Source: Streptomyces fulvorobeus | Lineage (GTDB): Bacteria > Actinomycetota > Actinomycetes > Streptomycetales > Streptomycetaceae | DNA length: 64,000 bases | Reading direction: 5' to 3' | Assembly: GCF_013167895.1 (NCBI RefSeq) | Contig: NZ_BLWC01000001.1 | Coordinates: 5,084,001-5,148,000, forward strand | In this document: piece by piece, positions 53,977-63,224 of the stretch | Layout of the letters: each line of letters opens with the position of its first letter | How positions within the stretch are numbered: position 1 is the first letter of the stretch | The notes under the pieces: model-generated | Seen by the model: only the letters and a program-made list of their open reading frames with translations | Database searches by the model: none | What the model was told of the DNA's origin: nothing | Translations under genes and position numbers: made by a program

Positions 53977-55368
53977 ATGAACCGCACGATATTTGTCCTC
54001 GGGGATTCCGTTCCGGCGCCTCGCACGGACGAGGAGGCCCCCATGGCCGGCTGGGGGCAGAAGATCCAGGAGCTGCTCGTCGGCCCGATCGAGGTCGCGA
54101 ACTACGCCCGCAGCGCGATGACCACGCGTAAGTACTACACGGAACGGTTCGCGGGGCTCCTCAACCGGATGAACCCGGGGGACGTCGTCCTCCTCGGGTT
54201 CGGCGGCGTGGACCACATGATCCACAACGGCTCGCGCTACGTCCCGGTGCCCGAGTACCAGGAACTCCTCGGGCTCTTCACGGACTACATCCGCAGCGAG
54301 GGCGGAGTACCGGTCATGGTCACTCCCACGGCGCGCTACGCCTTCTCCGCTTCCGGCGAGGTGAAGAACACCCGGGGTGAGTACCCGCGCGCCATGGCGG
54401 AGGTCGCCGCGGAGCGAGGCGTCCCCCTGATCGACCTCACCGGCATCACGATGAGTCTCTGGTCCAGGATCGGTCCGACCCGGCTGCGCCAGTACTTCTG
54501 CTGGCTGGACGCGGGTGAGCACCCGCTGCACCCGGACGGGAACATCGACTCCAGCCATCTGAACCACCCCGGGGCCTACGAGGTCGCGCGCCTGCTCGTC
54601 GCCGGCCTCGTCGAGCGGTCGGTCCTCAGCCGGGCCGACGTGGACATAGCGGCGCTGATGGAACCAGAGGGGCTGCCCCCGGTCTCGCACGAGTTCACGG
54701 TCCAGTCACCCGAATCCGCCCTGCACTACGCCAGGCCCAGCGGCGGGGCACCGAGCTTCGCCCGCCCGGTGACGGGTGCCAGGGTGGGCCCCATGACCAA
54801 GTTGTCGGGCACCGCCGCGCCCGGCACCAACTACCTCCTCTTCTTCGAGCAGGGGCAGTACATCGGGGGAACCGGGGTGGGCGGCACGGGTCAGTGGATG
54901 TGGCGCCGCGCGGTCGAGTGGGCTCCGGGGGACCACGTCGTCCAGTGCGTCGGGCTCCGGGCGGACGGCTGTTCGGCCAGGGCCGAGCAGCACTTCCAGG
55001 TGATCGCCGAGGTGGCGCCCACGGTCATCACCGCGCCGAAGGAGAACACGTTCACGGGGCCGAAGGTGCGCTTCGCCGGACGCGCCCAGGGCGCGACCAA
55101 GGTCGTGCTGATGGAGGGCGGCCGGCTGATCGGCGCGACCGCCGCCGACGAGAAGGGCGAGTGGCACTACACCCACGCCCACCGCTGGCGGGCGGGACAC
55201 CACGCCGTCGACGTCATCGCGCTGTTCGGCGCTCAGGAGTCCGCTCCCGCCACCGTACGGTTCAAGGTCGTCGGCGTCCCGGAGAACAGCGGCATCCGCG
55301 CGGCGGGCAGCTCCCGCGAGGAGTGCGGCGAGGCGTGCGACCACCGGCCGTTCACCGGTACCTGGTGA
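53977..55368 (+). CDS. SGNH/GDSL hydrolase with two C-terminal Ig-like repeats
   Basis: 463 residues from ATG 53977 (GGGGA upstream). The N-terminal SGNH domain (about 1-225) has VLGDSVPAPRTDEE (block I Ser), NYARSAMTTRKYY (block II), LLGFGGVDHM (block III, Asn replaced by Asp), and DSSHLNHPGAYEVARLL (block V Asp-x-x-His). That resembles rhamnogalacturonan/polysaccharide acetylesterases. Two Ig-like repeats follow at about 270-345 and 350-430 (GQWMWRRAVEWAPGDHVV, GEWHYTHAHRWRAGHHAV). No signal peptide is visible. It is last in the Stealth operon and probably removes or adjusts O-acetyl groups on the polymer. Confidence 0.85.
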   Translation: MNRTIFVLGDSVPAPRTDEEAPMAGWGQKIQELLVGPIEVANYARSAMTTRKYYTERFAGLLNRMNPGDVVLLGFGGVDHMIHNGSRYVPVPEYQELLGLFTDYIRSEGGVPVMVTPTARYAFSASGEVKNTRGEYPRAMAEVAAERGVPLIDLTGITMSLWSRIGPTRLRQYFCWLDAGEHPLHPDGNIDSSHLNHPGAYEVARLLVAGLVERSVLSRADVDIAALMEPEGLPPVSHEFTVQSPESALHYARPSGGAPSFARPVTGARVGPMTKLSGTAAPGTNYLLFFEQGQYIGGTGVGGTGQWMWRRAVEWAPGDHVVQCVGLRADGCSARAEQHFQVIAEVAPTVITAPKENTFTGPKVRFAGRAQGATKVVLMEGGRLIGATAADEKGEWHYTHAHRWRAGHHAVDVIALFGAQESAPATVRFKVVGVPENSGIRAAGSSREECGEACDHRPFTGTW

Positions 55369-55380
55369 CCGGAGGGCAGA

Positions 55381-55419
55381 ACGACGGGCCGGCCGATGAC
55401 GTCTCGGCCGGCCCGTCGT
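55381..55419. terminator. Bidirectional terminator
   Basis: Perfect 16-bp inverted repeat 55381-55396/55404-55419, loop 7, between the convergent SGNH and fadB genes. Confidence 0.88.
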
Positions 55420-55434
55420 CGTACCCGCTCCCGA

Positions 55435-57563
55435 CTAGGCGGGAACGCTCGCCACGCCCGGTGCCAGGAACTTCCTGCCGTTGACGCGCTCCGAGATGCC
55501 CGCCCGGTCCAGGTACGGGGTGATGCCGCCCAGGTGGAAGGGCCAGCCCGCGCCGGTGATCAGGCAGAGGTCGATGTCCTGGGCCTCGGCGACGACGCCC
55601 TCGTCCAGCATCAGGCCGATCTCCTGCGCCACCGCGTCCAGGACGCGGTCACGGGCCTGCTCCTCGCTCAGGACGACGTCGCCCTGCTTCAGGAGCGCGG
55701 CGACCTCCGGGTCCAGCTCCGGCCTGCCGGAGTCGTAGACGTAGAAGCCGCGCTTGCCGGCCTTGACCACCGCGGCCAGGTTCTCCGAGACCGTGAAGCG
55801 GTCCGGGAAGGCGCGGTGCAGGGTCTCGGAGACGTGCAGGCCGATGGCGGGGCCGACCAGCTCCAGGAGGACCAGCGGGGACATCGGCAGACCGAGGGGC
55901 TCCACGGCCTTCTCGGCGACGGCGACCGGGGTGCCCTCGTCGATGACGTTCTGGATCTCGCCCATGAAGCGGGTGAGGATGCGGTTGACGACGAACGCCG
56001 GGGCGTCCTTCACCAGCACCGCGGTCTTCTTCAGCTTCCGTGCGACACCGAAGGCCGTGGCCAGCGAGGCGTCGTCGGTCCGCTCGCCGCGGACGATCTC
56101 CAGCAGCGGCAGGACCGCGACCGGGTTGAAGAAGTGGAAGCCGACGACCCGCTCGGGGTTCTTCAGCTTCGACGCCATCTCGGTGACCGAGAGGGATGAG
56201 GTGTTGGTGGCGAGGATCGCGTGCGCCGGGGCGACCGCCTCGACCTCCGCGAACACCTGCTGCTTGACGCCGATCTCCTCGAAGACGGCCTCGATGATGA
56301 AGTCGGCGTCGGAGAAGCCCTCCGCCTTGTCCAGCACGCCGGAGACCAGGCCCTTGAGGCGGTTGGCCTTGTCCTGGTTGACGCGGCCCTTGCCGAGCAG
56401 CTTCTCGATCTCGGCGTGGACGTAGCCCACACCCTTGTCGACCCGTGCCTGGTCGATGTCCGTGAGGACGACCGGGACCTCCAGGCGGCGCAGGAAGAGC
56501 AGGGCGAGCTGGCTGGCCATCAGGCCCGCGCCCACCACACCGACCTTGGTGACCGGACGGGCCAGCGCCTTGTCCGGGGCGCCTGCCGGGCGCTTGGCGC
56601 GCTTCTGCACCAGGTTGAAGGCGTAGATGCCGGAGCGCAGCTCGCCGCCCATGATCAGGTCCGCGAGGGCCTGGTCCTCGGCGTCGAAACCGGCACCGAG
56701 GTCGCCGTCCTTGGCCGCGGCGATGATGTCCAGCGCGCGGTACGCGGCCGGGGCCGCCCCGTGCACCTTGGCGTCGGCGATGGCCCGGCCCCGGGCGACG
56801 GCCTGGTCCCAGGCGTCACCGCGGTCGACGTCGGGGCGCTCCACCGTGAGCGTGCCGCCGAGCACGGCGGCGGTCCAGATGAGCGACTGCTCCAGGAAGT
56901 CGGCGCCGTCGAAGAGCGCGTCTGCGATCCCGAGCCCGAAGACCTGCTCGCCCTTGAGCTGGCGGTTCTGGTTGAGCGAGTTCTCGATGATCACCGTGAC
57001 GGCGCGGTCGGCGCCGATCAGGTTGGGGAGCAGTGCGCAGCCGCCCCAGCCGGGAACCAGGCCGAGGAAGACCTCGGGCAGCGAGAAGGCGGGAGCGCCC
57101 GGGAGACGGTGCGGTACGTGCAGTGCAGACCGACCTCGACACCGCCGCCCATGGCCGCGCCGTTGTAGTACGCGAACGTCGGGACCGCGAGGCCGGAGAG
57201 CCGGCGGAAGACGTCGTGGCCGCCCTTGCCGATGGCCAGCGCGTCCTCGCGCTCCTTCAGGAGCTCGACGCCCTTGAGGTCGGCGCCGACCGCGAAGATG
57301 AACGGCTTGCCGGTGATGCCGATACCGGTGATCGCGCCGTCGGCGGCCTCCTTCTCGACCTGGTCGATCGCCGCGTCCAGGTTGGCGAGCGACTGCGGTC
57401 CGAAGGTGGTCGGCTTGGTGTGGTCCAGGCCGTTGTCGAGCGTGATCAGCGCGAACCTGCCGGCACCGGCCGGGAGGTCGAGGTGGCGTACGTGCGCCTG
57501 GGTGACGACCTCGCCGGGGAACAGCTCGGCCGCGCCCTTCAGAAGCTCAGTGGTGGTGCTCAC
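55435..57563 (-). CDS. fadB: Fatty-acid oxidation multifunctional protein: enoyl-CoA hydratase/3-hydroxyacyl-CoA dehydrogenase, apparent frameshift
   Basis: Start GTG 57563 overlaps the thiolase stop by 4 bases. The N-terminal crotonase domain (about 1-190) has FAVGADLKGVELL and AYYNGAAMGGGVEVGLHC (oxyanion hole). The frame breaks at 57098-57103; one added G gives SRGAPAFSLPEVFLGLVPGW and continuity. The NAD-binding domain begins KVGVVGAGLMASQLALLFLR, with HAILATNTSSLSV and RVVGFHFFNPVAVLPLLEIV. Two C-terminal dehydrogenase segments follow (KDAPAFVVNRILTRF, GLPMSPLVLLELVG). Restored length is about 709 residues. Catalyses steps 2 and 3 of beta-oxidation with FadA. Confidence 0.92.
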
Positions 57564-58780
57564 TTGCTGCCTCCGTTGAAGTTCGGGTTCTCCCAGACGA
57601 CGGTCGCGCCCATGCCGAAGCCGACGCACATGGTCGTCAGGCCGTAGCGGACCTCGGGCTGCTCCTCGAACTGGCGGGCCAGCTGCGTCATCAGACGCAC
57701 GCCGGAGGAGGCCAGCGGGTGGCCGTAGGCGATGGCGCCGCCGTACTGGTTCACCCGGGCGTCGTCGTCGGCGATGCCGTAGTGCTCCAGGAAGGCGAGC
57801 ACCTGCACGGCGAACGCCTCGTTGATCTCGAAGAGACCGATGTCGGAGATGGAGAGACCCGCCTTGGACAGGGCCTTCTCGGTCGCCGGGATCGGGCCGT
57901 AGCCCATGACCTCCGGCTCGACGCCCGCGAAGGCGTACGAGACGAGGCGCATCTTGACCGGGAGGCCCAGCTCGCGGGCGACGTCCTCGGCGGCGAGCAG
58001 CGAGGCGGTGGCGCCGTCGTTGAGCCCCGCCGCGTTACCGGCGGTCACGCGGCCGTGGGCGCGGAACGGGGTCTTCAGACCGGCCAGGGACTCCATCGTG
58101 GTGCCCGGGCGCATCGGCTCGTCGGCGGTGACCAGGCCCCAGCCCGTCTCACCGGCCTCGGCGTTGGTGCGGCGCACGGAGACCGGCACCAGGTCCTGCT
58201 GGATCTTGCCGTCGGCGTACGCCTTGGCGGCCTTCTCCTGCGAGCGCACCGCGTACTCGTCGGCGCGCCGCTTGGTGATCGTGGGGTAGCGGTCGTGCAG
58301 GTTCTCCGCGGTCATGCCCATGAAGAGGGCGGACTCGTCGACCAGCTTCTCCGATACGAAGCGCGGGTTCGGGTCCACACCCTCGCCCATCGGGTGGCGG
58401 CCCATGTGCTCGACACCGCCGGCCACGACGACGTCGTACGCGCCGAAGGCGATGGAGCCGGCCGTCGAGGTGACGGCGGTCAGCGCGCCCGCGCACATGC
58501 GGTCGATCGAGTAGCCGGGGACGGACTGCGGCAGACCTGCCAGGATGCCGGCGGTACGGCCGAGCGTCAGGCCCTGGTCACCGATCTGCGTGGTCGCCGC
58601 GATGGCGACCTCGTCGATCCTGGCGGGGTCCAGATCCGGGTTGCGTCGCAGCAGCTCCCGGATGGCCTTCACGACGAGATCGTCGGCGCGGGTCTCGTGG
58701 TAGATGCCCTTGGGGCCCGCTTTGCCGAACGGGGTGCGGACGCCGTCGACGAAGACGACATCCCGGATGGTACGAGGCAC
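57560..58780 (-). CDS. fadA: Acetyl-CoA acyltransferase (3-ketoacyl-CoA thiolase)
   Basis: 406 residues; ATG 58780 with GGAG 9 bases upstream. It performs the thiolytic last step of beta-oxidation. Catalytic residues: nucleophilic Cys in DRMCAGALTAVTST, His in AYGHPLASSGVRL, and second Cys in TTMCVGFGMGATV. NEAFAVQVLAFLEHYGIAD is the thiolase C-terminal signature region. It is first in the fadAB operon and translationally coupled to fadB by GTGA. Confidence 0.95.
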   Translation of the reverse strand: MPRTIRDVVFVDGVRTPFGKAGPKGIYHETRADDLVVKAIRELLRRNPDLDPARIDEVAIAATTQIGDQGLTLGRTAGILAGLPQSVPGYSIDRMCAGALTAVTSTAGSIAFGAYDVVVAGGVEHMGRHPMGEGVDPNPRFVSEKLVDESALFMGMTAENLHDRYPTITKRRADEYAVRSQEKAAKAYADGKIQQDLVPVSVRRTNAEAGETGWGLVTADEPMRPGTTMESLAGLKTPFRAHGRVTAGNAAGLNDGATASLLAAEDVARELGLPVKMRLVSYAFAGVEPEVMGYGPIPATEKALSKAGLSISDIGLFEINEAFAVQVLAFLEHYGIADDDARVNQYGGAIAYGHPLASSGVRLMTQLARQFEEQPEVRYGLTTMCVGFGMGATVVWENPNFNGGSK

Positions 58781-59097
58781 GGTGGCTCTCCTCCAGGGTG
58801 CGGGGTGGCACTGCTGCGGGGCGCGCTGGGAAGTGCGCCGCCGCCCTCATGCTACTTGCGGGTAACCAGACTGCCCACCCCCCACCACCGGAGCGTCGAA
58901 CGTCACACGTCGGGACCCCGCCCCACGGTCACGGGCAGTGATGATGCCCGCCCGGCGGGGCCCGTCCCCGCGACCTCGTCAACGTGGCGTGATTTCGCCC
59001 CTCCGCGACGGCGATCCGGCCGCTCCCTGCCCCGCCCCCACCAGCGGAACACCCCCGGCCGGAGGCCAGGGGTGTGGGTGTTCGCGAGGGGGGCAGG
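58781..59097. other. fadA upstream region and RNase D 3' flank
   Basis: 317 bases without a gene. The minus-strand fadA promoter should lie near 58850-58880 (TAGCAT-like -10 region). An 8-bp outer stem (59047-59054/59076-59083) enclosing a C/G-rich inner stem ends 14 bases beyond the RNase D stop and may be its terminator. Confidence 0.45.
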
Positions 59098-60372
59098 TCA
59101 GGTGTCGGTGCTCAGCGCCCGGAACAGGAGCGGCGAAACCTGTTCGATCTGCCAGTGTCGCGCCCCGTAACCGGCGAGCGTGTCCTCCAGCGAGGAGGGC
59201 GTCATGTTCTGGGGCGGCTCCCAGCAGACCCGGCGCACGGTGTCCGGGGTGATCAGGTTCTCCTGCGGCATGTTCAGCCGCTCGGCCAGCTCGGACACCG
59301 CGGCGCGGGCCGCCGAGAGACGCGCGGCGGCCGCCGGGTCCTTGTCCGCCCAGGAGCGCGGCGGCGGCGGACCGGCGAGCTGCTGGCCCGGCTGCGGAAG
59401 CTCGGACTCGGGCAGCGCCCTGGCCCGGTCGACGGCCGCCTGCCACTGCTCCAGCTGACGGCGGCCCATCCGGTGGCCGAAGCCCGGCAGGGCGGTGAGG
59501 GCCTGCACGGTGAGCGGGAGCGCCAGGGCCGCCTCCACGATCGCGCCGTCACCGAGGATCTTGCCCGGCGAGACGTCCCGGCGCTGCGCCACCTCGTCCC
59601 GGGTGTTCCACAGCTCCCGGACGACCGCCATCTGACGGCGGCGGCGCACCTTGTGCATGCCGGACGTACGGCGCCACGGGTCCTTGCGCGGGGGCGCGGG
59701 CGGGGCCGAGGCGATCGCTTCGAACTCCTCCCGTGCCCACTCCAGCTTGCCCTGCTGGTCGAGCTCCTCCTCCAGGGCGTCGCGCAGGTCGATCAGCAGC
59801 TCGACGTCGAGGGCGGCGTAGCGCAGCCAGGGGTCGGGAAGCGGCCGGGTGGACCAGTCGACGGCGGAGTGCCCCTTCTCCAGCGCGTAACCCAGCACGC
59901 TCTCCACCATCGCGCCGAGGCCGACCCGGGGGAAGCCCGCCAGCCGTCCGGCGAGCTCGGTGTCGAAGAGCCCGGTGGGGACCATGCCTATTTCGCGCAG
60001 GCAGGGGAGGTCCTGGGTCGCGGCGTGCAGAATCCACTCGCTGCCCGACAGGGCGGCGCCGAGTCCGGACAGGTCGGGGCAGCCCACCGGGTCGATCAGA
60101 GCGCTGCCCGCCCCCTCGCGACGCAGCTGTACGAGGTAGGCGCGCTGGCCGTAGCGGTACCCGGAGGCGCGCTCGGCGTCGACGGCCACGGGGCCGGTGC
60201 CCGCGGCGAAGGCGGAGACCACCTGGGCCAGGGCGTCGTCGGACGCCACCACCGGGGGAATGCCCTCGCGCGGTTCGAGCAAGGGGATCGGCGCCGGGGC
60301 GACGTCGTCCGGGGGAGCGCCCCCGGTGGTTCGCAGTGAAGTGTCTTCTGCGGTCTCTTGGGCGTCGGTCAC
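59098..60372 (-). CDS. rnd: Ribonuclease D (3'-5' exonuclease with HRDC domain)
   Basis: 424 residues from GTG 60372. The first 45 residues are acidic/Pro-rich. The DEDDy exonuclease domain (about 45-215) shows ExoI PVAVDAERASGYRYGQRAYL, ExoII HAATQDLPCLREIG, FDTELAGRLAG and ExoIII WLRYAALDVELLIDL with the Tyr of the DEDDy type. An HRDC helical domain follows (RELWNTRDEVAQRRDVSPGKIL), then a second HRDC-like C-terminal region. RNase D trims 3' ends of tRNA and other structured RNAs. It is monocistronic, with the response-regulator terminator just upstream. Confidence 0.92.
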   Translation of the reverse strand: MTDAQETAEDTSLRTTGGAPPDDVAPAPIPLLEPREGIPPVVASDDALAQVVSAFAAGTGPVAVDAERASGYRYGQRAYLVQLRREGAGSALIDPVGCPDLSGLGAALSGSEWILHAATQDLPCLREIGMVPTGLFDTELAGRLAGFPRVGLGAMVESVLGYALEKGHSAVDWSTRPLPDPWLRYAALDVELLIDLRDALEEELDQQGKLEWAREEFEAIASAPPAPPRKDPWRRTSGMHKVRRRRQMAVVRELWNTRDEVAQRRDVSPGKILGDGAIVEAALALPLTVQALTALPGFGHRMGRRQLEQWQAAVDRARALPESELPQPGQQLAGPPPPRSWADKDPAAAARLSAARAAVSELAERLNMPQENLITPDTVRRVCWEPPQNMTPSSLEDTLAGYGARHWQIEQVSPLLFRALSTDT

Positions 60373-60397
60373 ATGTCAAGGGTATCTGTGTATGCAC

Positions 60398-60433
60398 GGC
60401 GCCCGTCGACGGAATGATCCGTCGACGGGCGCC
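60398..60433. terminator. Response-regulator gene terminator
   Basis: Perfect 16-bp inverted repeat 60398-60413/60418-60433 with tetraloop ATGA, 58 bases past the stop of the minus-strand regulator gene and just before the RNase D start. Confidence 0.87.
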
Positions 60434-60491
60434 GATGCGCGTATTCCAGCCGGGGCCGCATCCGTGCACGTGGCGGCCGGGGGAGTGGCGG

Positions 60492-61154
60492 TCAGTGGAT
60501 GATGCCCGTCCGCAGGGCCACGGCGACCATTCCTGCGCGGTCTCCGGTGCCGAGCTTGCGGGCGATGCGGGCGAGGTGGGACTTGACGGTCAGGGCGGAG
60601 AGGCCCATCGAGACGCCGATGGCCTTGTTGGACTGGCCTTCGGCGACCAGGCGGAGCACCTCCACCTCGCGGCCTGACAGTTCGCGGTAGCCGCCCGGGT
60701 GGCTCGGGGAACCGGGAGGCCGGCGGTGCATACGGGCGGCGTTGGCGCCGATCGGTGCGACGCCGGGGCGGGTGGGGTGGCCGATGTTCGTACGGGTGCC
60801 GGTGACGACGTAGCCCTTCACGCCGCCCGCGAGGGCGTTGCGCACGGCACCGATGTCGTCGGCGGCGGAGAGGGCGAGGCCGTTGGGCCAGCCCGCGGCT
60901 CGGGTCTCGGACAGCAGGGTCAGCCCGGAACCATCGGGCAGGTGGACCTCGGCAACGCAGATGTCGCGCGGGTTGCCGATTCGGGGACGGGCCTCCGCGA
61001 TGGACGACGCCTCGATGACGTCACGAACTCCGAGTGCCCACAGGTGCCGGGTGACGGTGGAACGGACACGGGGGTCGGCGACGACGACCATGGCCGTCGG
61101 CTTGTTCGGGCGGTAGGCGACCAGGCTTGCGGGCTGCTCAAGGAGAACGGACAC
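60492..61154 (-). CDS. LuxR/NarL-type response regulator with atypical receiver domain
   Basis: 220 residues. The receiver-like domain (about 20-120) has the right topology, but the phospho-acceptor Asp is Glu (E69 in CVAEVHLPDGSG), and one of the two acidic-pocket residues is Ala (VVVADPRV). The conserved Lys is kept (GVKGYV). After a variable linker the LuxR HTH (157-215) is canonical: ELSGREVEVLRLVAEGQSNK then MGLSALTVKSHLARIARKL. An aspartate-less receiver suggests phosphorylation-independent or ligand-controlled activity, as in several Streptomyces developmental regulators. No histidine-kinase gene is nearby. It has its own hairpin terminator. Confidence 0.87.
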   Translation of the reverse strand: MSVLLEQPASLVAYRPNKPTAMVVVADPRVRSTVTRHLWALGVRDVIEASSIAEARPRIGNPRDICVAEVHLPDGSGLTLLSETRAAGWPNGLALSAADDIGAVRNALAGGVKGYVVTGTRTNIGHPTRPGVAPIGANAARMHRRPPGSPSHPGGYRELSGREVEVLRLVAEGQSNKAIGVSMGLSALTVKSHLARIARKLGTGDRAGMVAVALRTGIIH

Positions 61155-61362
61155 CAGGCCTCCTGGGGAGTGGCGGGACGGGCCGGCTCGGGGATGAAGC
61201 CGGGGCGAACCGTGCTTGAAGGGTCATTGACCTCTTCGGCAGCAGGCCCGTCCTCCTTTAGAGGAAGATCACGATTTGGTGAGTAACAATTCGGGCAAAT
61301 AGGACACGCGATCGATTGTACGAAAAGAGAGCCGGTGCATGTGCGAGCAATGTGACGCAGTG

Positions 61363-62031
61363 TTACGAAACCTGGGGTCCGCGCCGCTGAGGAAGTGTCA
61401 CCACCGTCGCGTCGGAGATCCCCGAGGGCGGCAGACCGGCGACCTGGCAGAGCAGCTCACTCCACGCCACCAGGTGCCCCGCCGCGTCCGGGACCCCGCC
61501 GCGCCCCTCACGGGGCGTCCACGAGGCCCTGATCTCGATCTGGGTCGCGGGCCGGCGCGAGGAGAGCGCGCCGAAGTAGTGCGACCCGGCGCGCGTCACC
61601 GTGCCGCCCGCCTCCCCGTACGACAGTCCGCGCGCGTCCAGCGCCCCCGTCAGCCAGGACCAGCACACCTCGGGCAGCAGCGGGTCCGCCGCCATCTCCG
61701 GCTCCAGCTCCGCCCGTACGAGCGTCACCAGACGGAAGGTGCCCTGCCAGGCGTCGTGCCCGGACGGGTCGTGCAGGAGTACGAGACGCCCGTCGGCGAG
61801 ATCGTCCTCGCCGTCCACGACCGCCGCCTCCAGGGCGTACGCGTGCGGAGCGAGGCGCTGAGGCGGCCTCGTCGGCTCGACCTCCAGTTCTGGGCGCAGC
61901 CGCGCGGAGCGCAACGCGTCGACCGCCGACCGGAACGCGGGCGGGACGGATGCCTCCTCCCTGCTGTCCTTACTGTCCTTGCTGTCAGCGCCATCGGAAT
62001 GATCGGAATATTGTCCCTGAGCCGGAGCCAT
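61363..62031 (-). CDS. DUF3000 domain protein
   Basis: 222 residues from ATG 62031; the open frame extends upstream antisense to hemE, which is not coding. After an Asp/Ser-rich start (SDHSDGADSKDSKDS) the conserved region begins PPAFRSAVDALRSARLRPEL and includes RLAPHAYALEAAVV, ADGRLVLLHDPSGHDAW, PEVCWSWLTGALDARGL and SHYFGALSSR, then EIRASWTP. This is the actinobacterial DUF3000 family found beside hemE; its function is unknown. There is no signal or membrane segment. It is divergent from hemE with about 90 bases between. Confidence 0.85.
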   Translation of the reverse strand: MAPAQGQYSDHSDGADSKDSKDSREEASVPPAFRSAVDALRSARLRPELEVEPTRPPQRLAPHAYALEAAVVDGEDDLADGRLVLLHDPSGHDAWQGTFRLVTLVRAELEPEMAADPLLPEVCWSWLTGALDARGLSYGEAGGTVTRAGSHYFGALSSRRPATQIEIRASWTPREGRGGVPDAAGHLVAWSELLCQVAGLPPSGISDATVVTLPQRRGPQVS

Positions 62032-62122
62032 GCGGGGAAGAGTAGGCGGAACCGGAGCCTCGCGCAGGGAGGGACACCCGGGCGGCACAAGCTCCTTACG
62101 GTGTCGTGCGAAGATTCCTGTT

Positions 62123-63196
62123 GTGAGTGCCAACGATCGCCCCCCGGGCCAGCAGACGAAGCCATCCGCCACCCATGAGTCGGCGTTCCTCAAGGCGTGC
62201 CGTCGCGAGCCCGTACCGCACACCCCGGTGTGGTTCATGCGCCAGGCGGGGCGCTCGCTCCCCGAGTACCTGAAGGTCCGCGAGGGCATCGCGATGCTCG
62301 ACTCCTGCATGATGCCGGAGCTCGTCACCGAGATCACGCTCCAGCCCGTGCGCCGCCACAAGGTCGACGCCGCGATCTTCTTCAGCGACATCGTCGTCCC
62401 GCTCAAGGCCATCGGCATCGACCTCGACATCAAGCCGGGCGTCGGCCCGGTGATCGCCGAGCCGATCCGCACCCGCGCCGATCTGGCCCGGCTGCGCGAC
62501 CTCACGCCCGAGGACGTCCCGTACGTCACCGAGGCCATGGGCATGCTCACCGCGGAGCTCGGGGCCACGCCGCTCATCGGTTTCGCCGGGGCGCCGTTCA
62601 CTCTCGCGAGCTACCTGGTGGAGGGCGGCCCGTCCCGCAACCACGAGCGCACCAAGGCGATGATGTACGGCGACCCGGAGCTCTGGGCCGACCTGCTCGA
62701 CCGCCTCGCGGAGATCACCGGCGCCTTCCTGCAGGTGCAGATCGAGGCCGGCGCGTCCGCCGTCCAGCTCTTCGACTCCTGGGTGGGGGCCCTGGCCCCC
62801 GCCGACTACCGGCGCTCGGTCATGCCGGCCTCCGCGAAGGTCTTCGACGCCGTCGCCCCGTACGGCCTCCCACGCATCCACTTCGGTGTCGGCACCGGTG
62901 AACTCCTCGGGCTGATGGGCGAGGCCGGCGCGGACGTCGTCGGCGTCGACTGGCGGGTCCCGATGGACGAGGGCGCACGCCGGGTCGGCCCCGGCAAGGC
63001 GCTCCAGGGCAACCTCGACCCCGCCGTCCTCTTCGCCCCCACCGGGACCGTGGAGGCCAAGACCCGCGAGGTGCTCGACGCCGCCGCCGGTCTGGAGGGC
63101 CACATCTTCAACCTCGGCCACGGCGTCATGCCGACGACCGACCCCGACGCGCTGACCCGCCTCGTGGAGTACGTCCACACCCGGACGGCGCGCTGA
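62123..63196 (+). CDS. hemE: Uroporphyrinogen decarboxylase
   Basis: 357 residues from GTG 62123. Converts uroporphyrinogen III to coproporphyrinogen III in heme synthesis. Signature 1 is PVWFMRQAGRSLPEY; the catalytic Asp region is AAIFFSDIVVPLKAIG. GFAGAPFTLASYLVEGG, VQLFDSWVGALAP and FNLGHGVMPTTDPD are all present, as expected for a full-length enzyme. The DUF3000 gene is divergent; a flavoprotein reductase gene is convergent 28 bases after the stop. Confidence 0.95.
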   Translation: MSANDRPPGQQTKPSATHESAFLKACRREPVPHTPVWFMRQAGRSLPEYLKVREGIAMLDSCMMPELVTEITLQPVRRHKVDAAIFFSDIVVPLKAIGIDLDIKPGVGPVIAEPIRTRADLARLRDLTPEDVPYVTEAMGMLTAELGATPLIGFAGAPFTLASYLVEGGPSRNHERTKAMMYGDPELWADLLDRLAEITGAFLQVQIEAGASAVQLFDSWVGALAPADYRRSVMPASAKVFDAVAPYGLPRIHFGVGTGELLGLMGEAGADVVGVDWRVPMDEGARRVGPGKALQGNLDPAVLFAPTGTVEAKTREVLDAAAGLEGHIFNLGHGVMPTTDPDALTRLVEYVHTRTAR

Positions 63197-63224
63197 CCGT
63201 CCGCAGGGTGAACGCGGCGGCACG

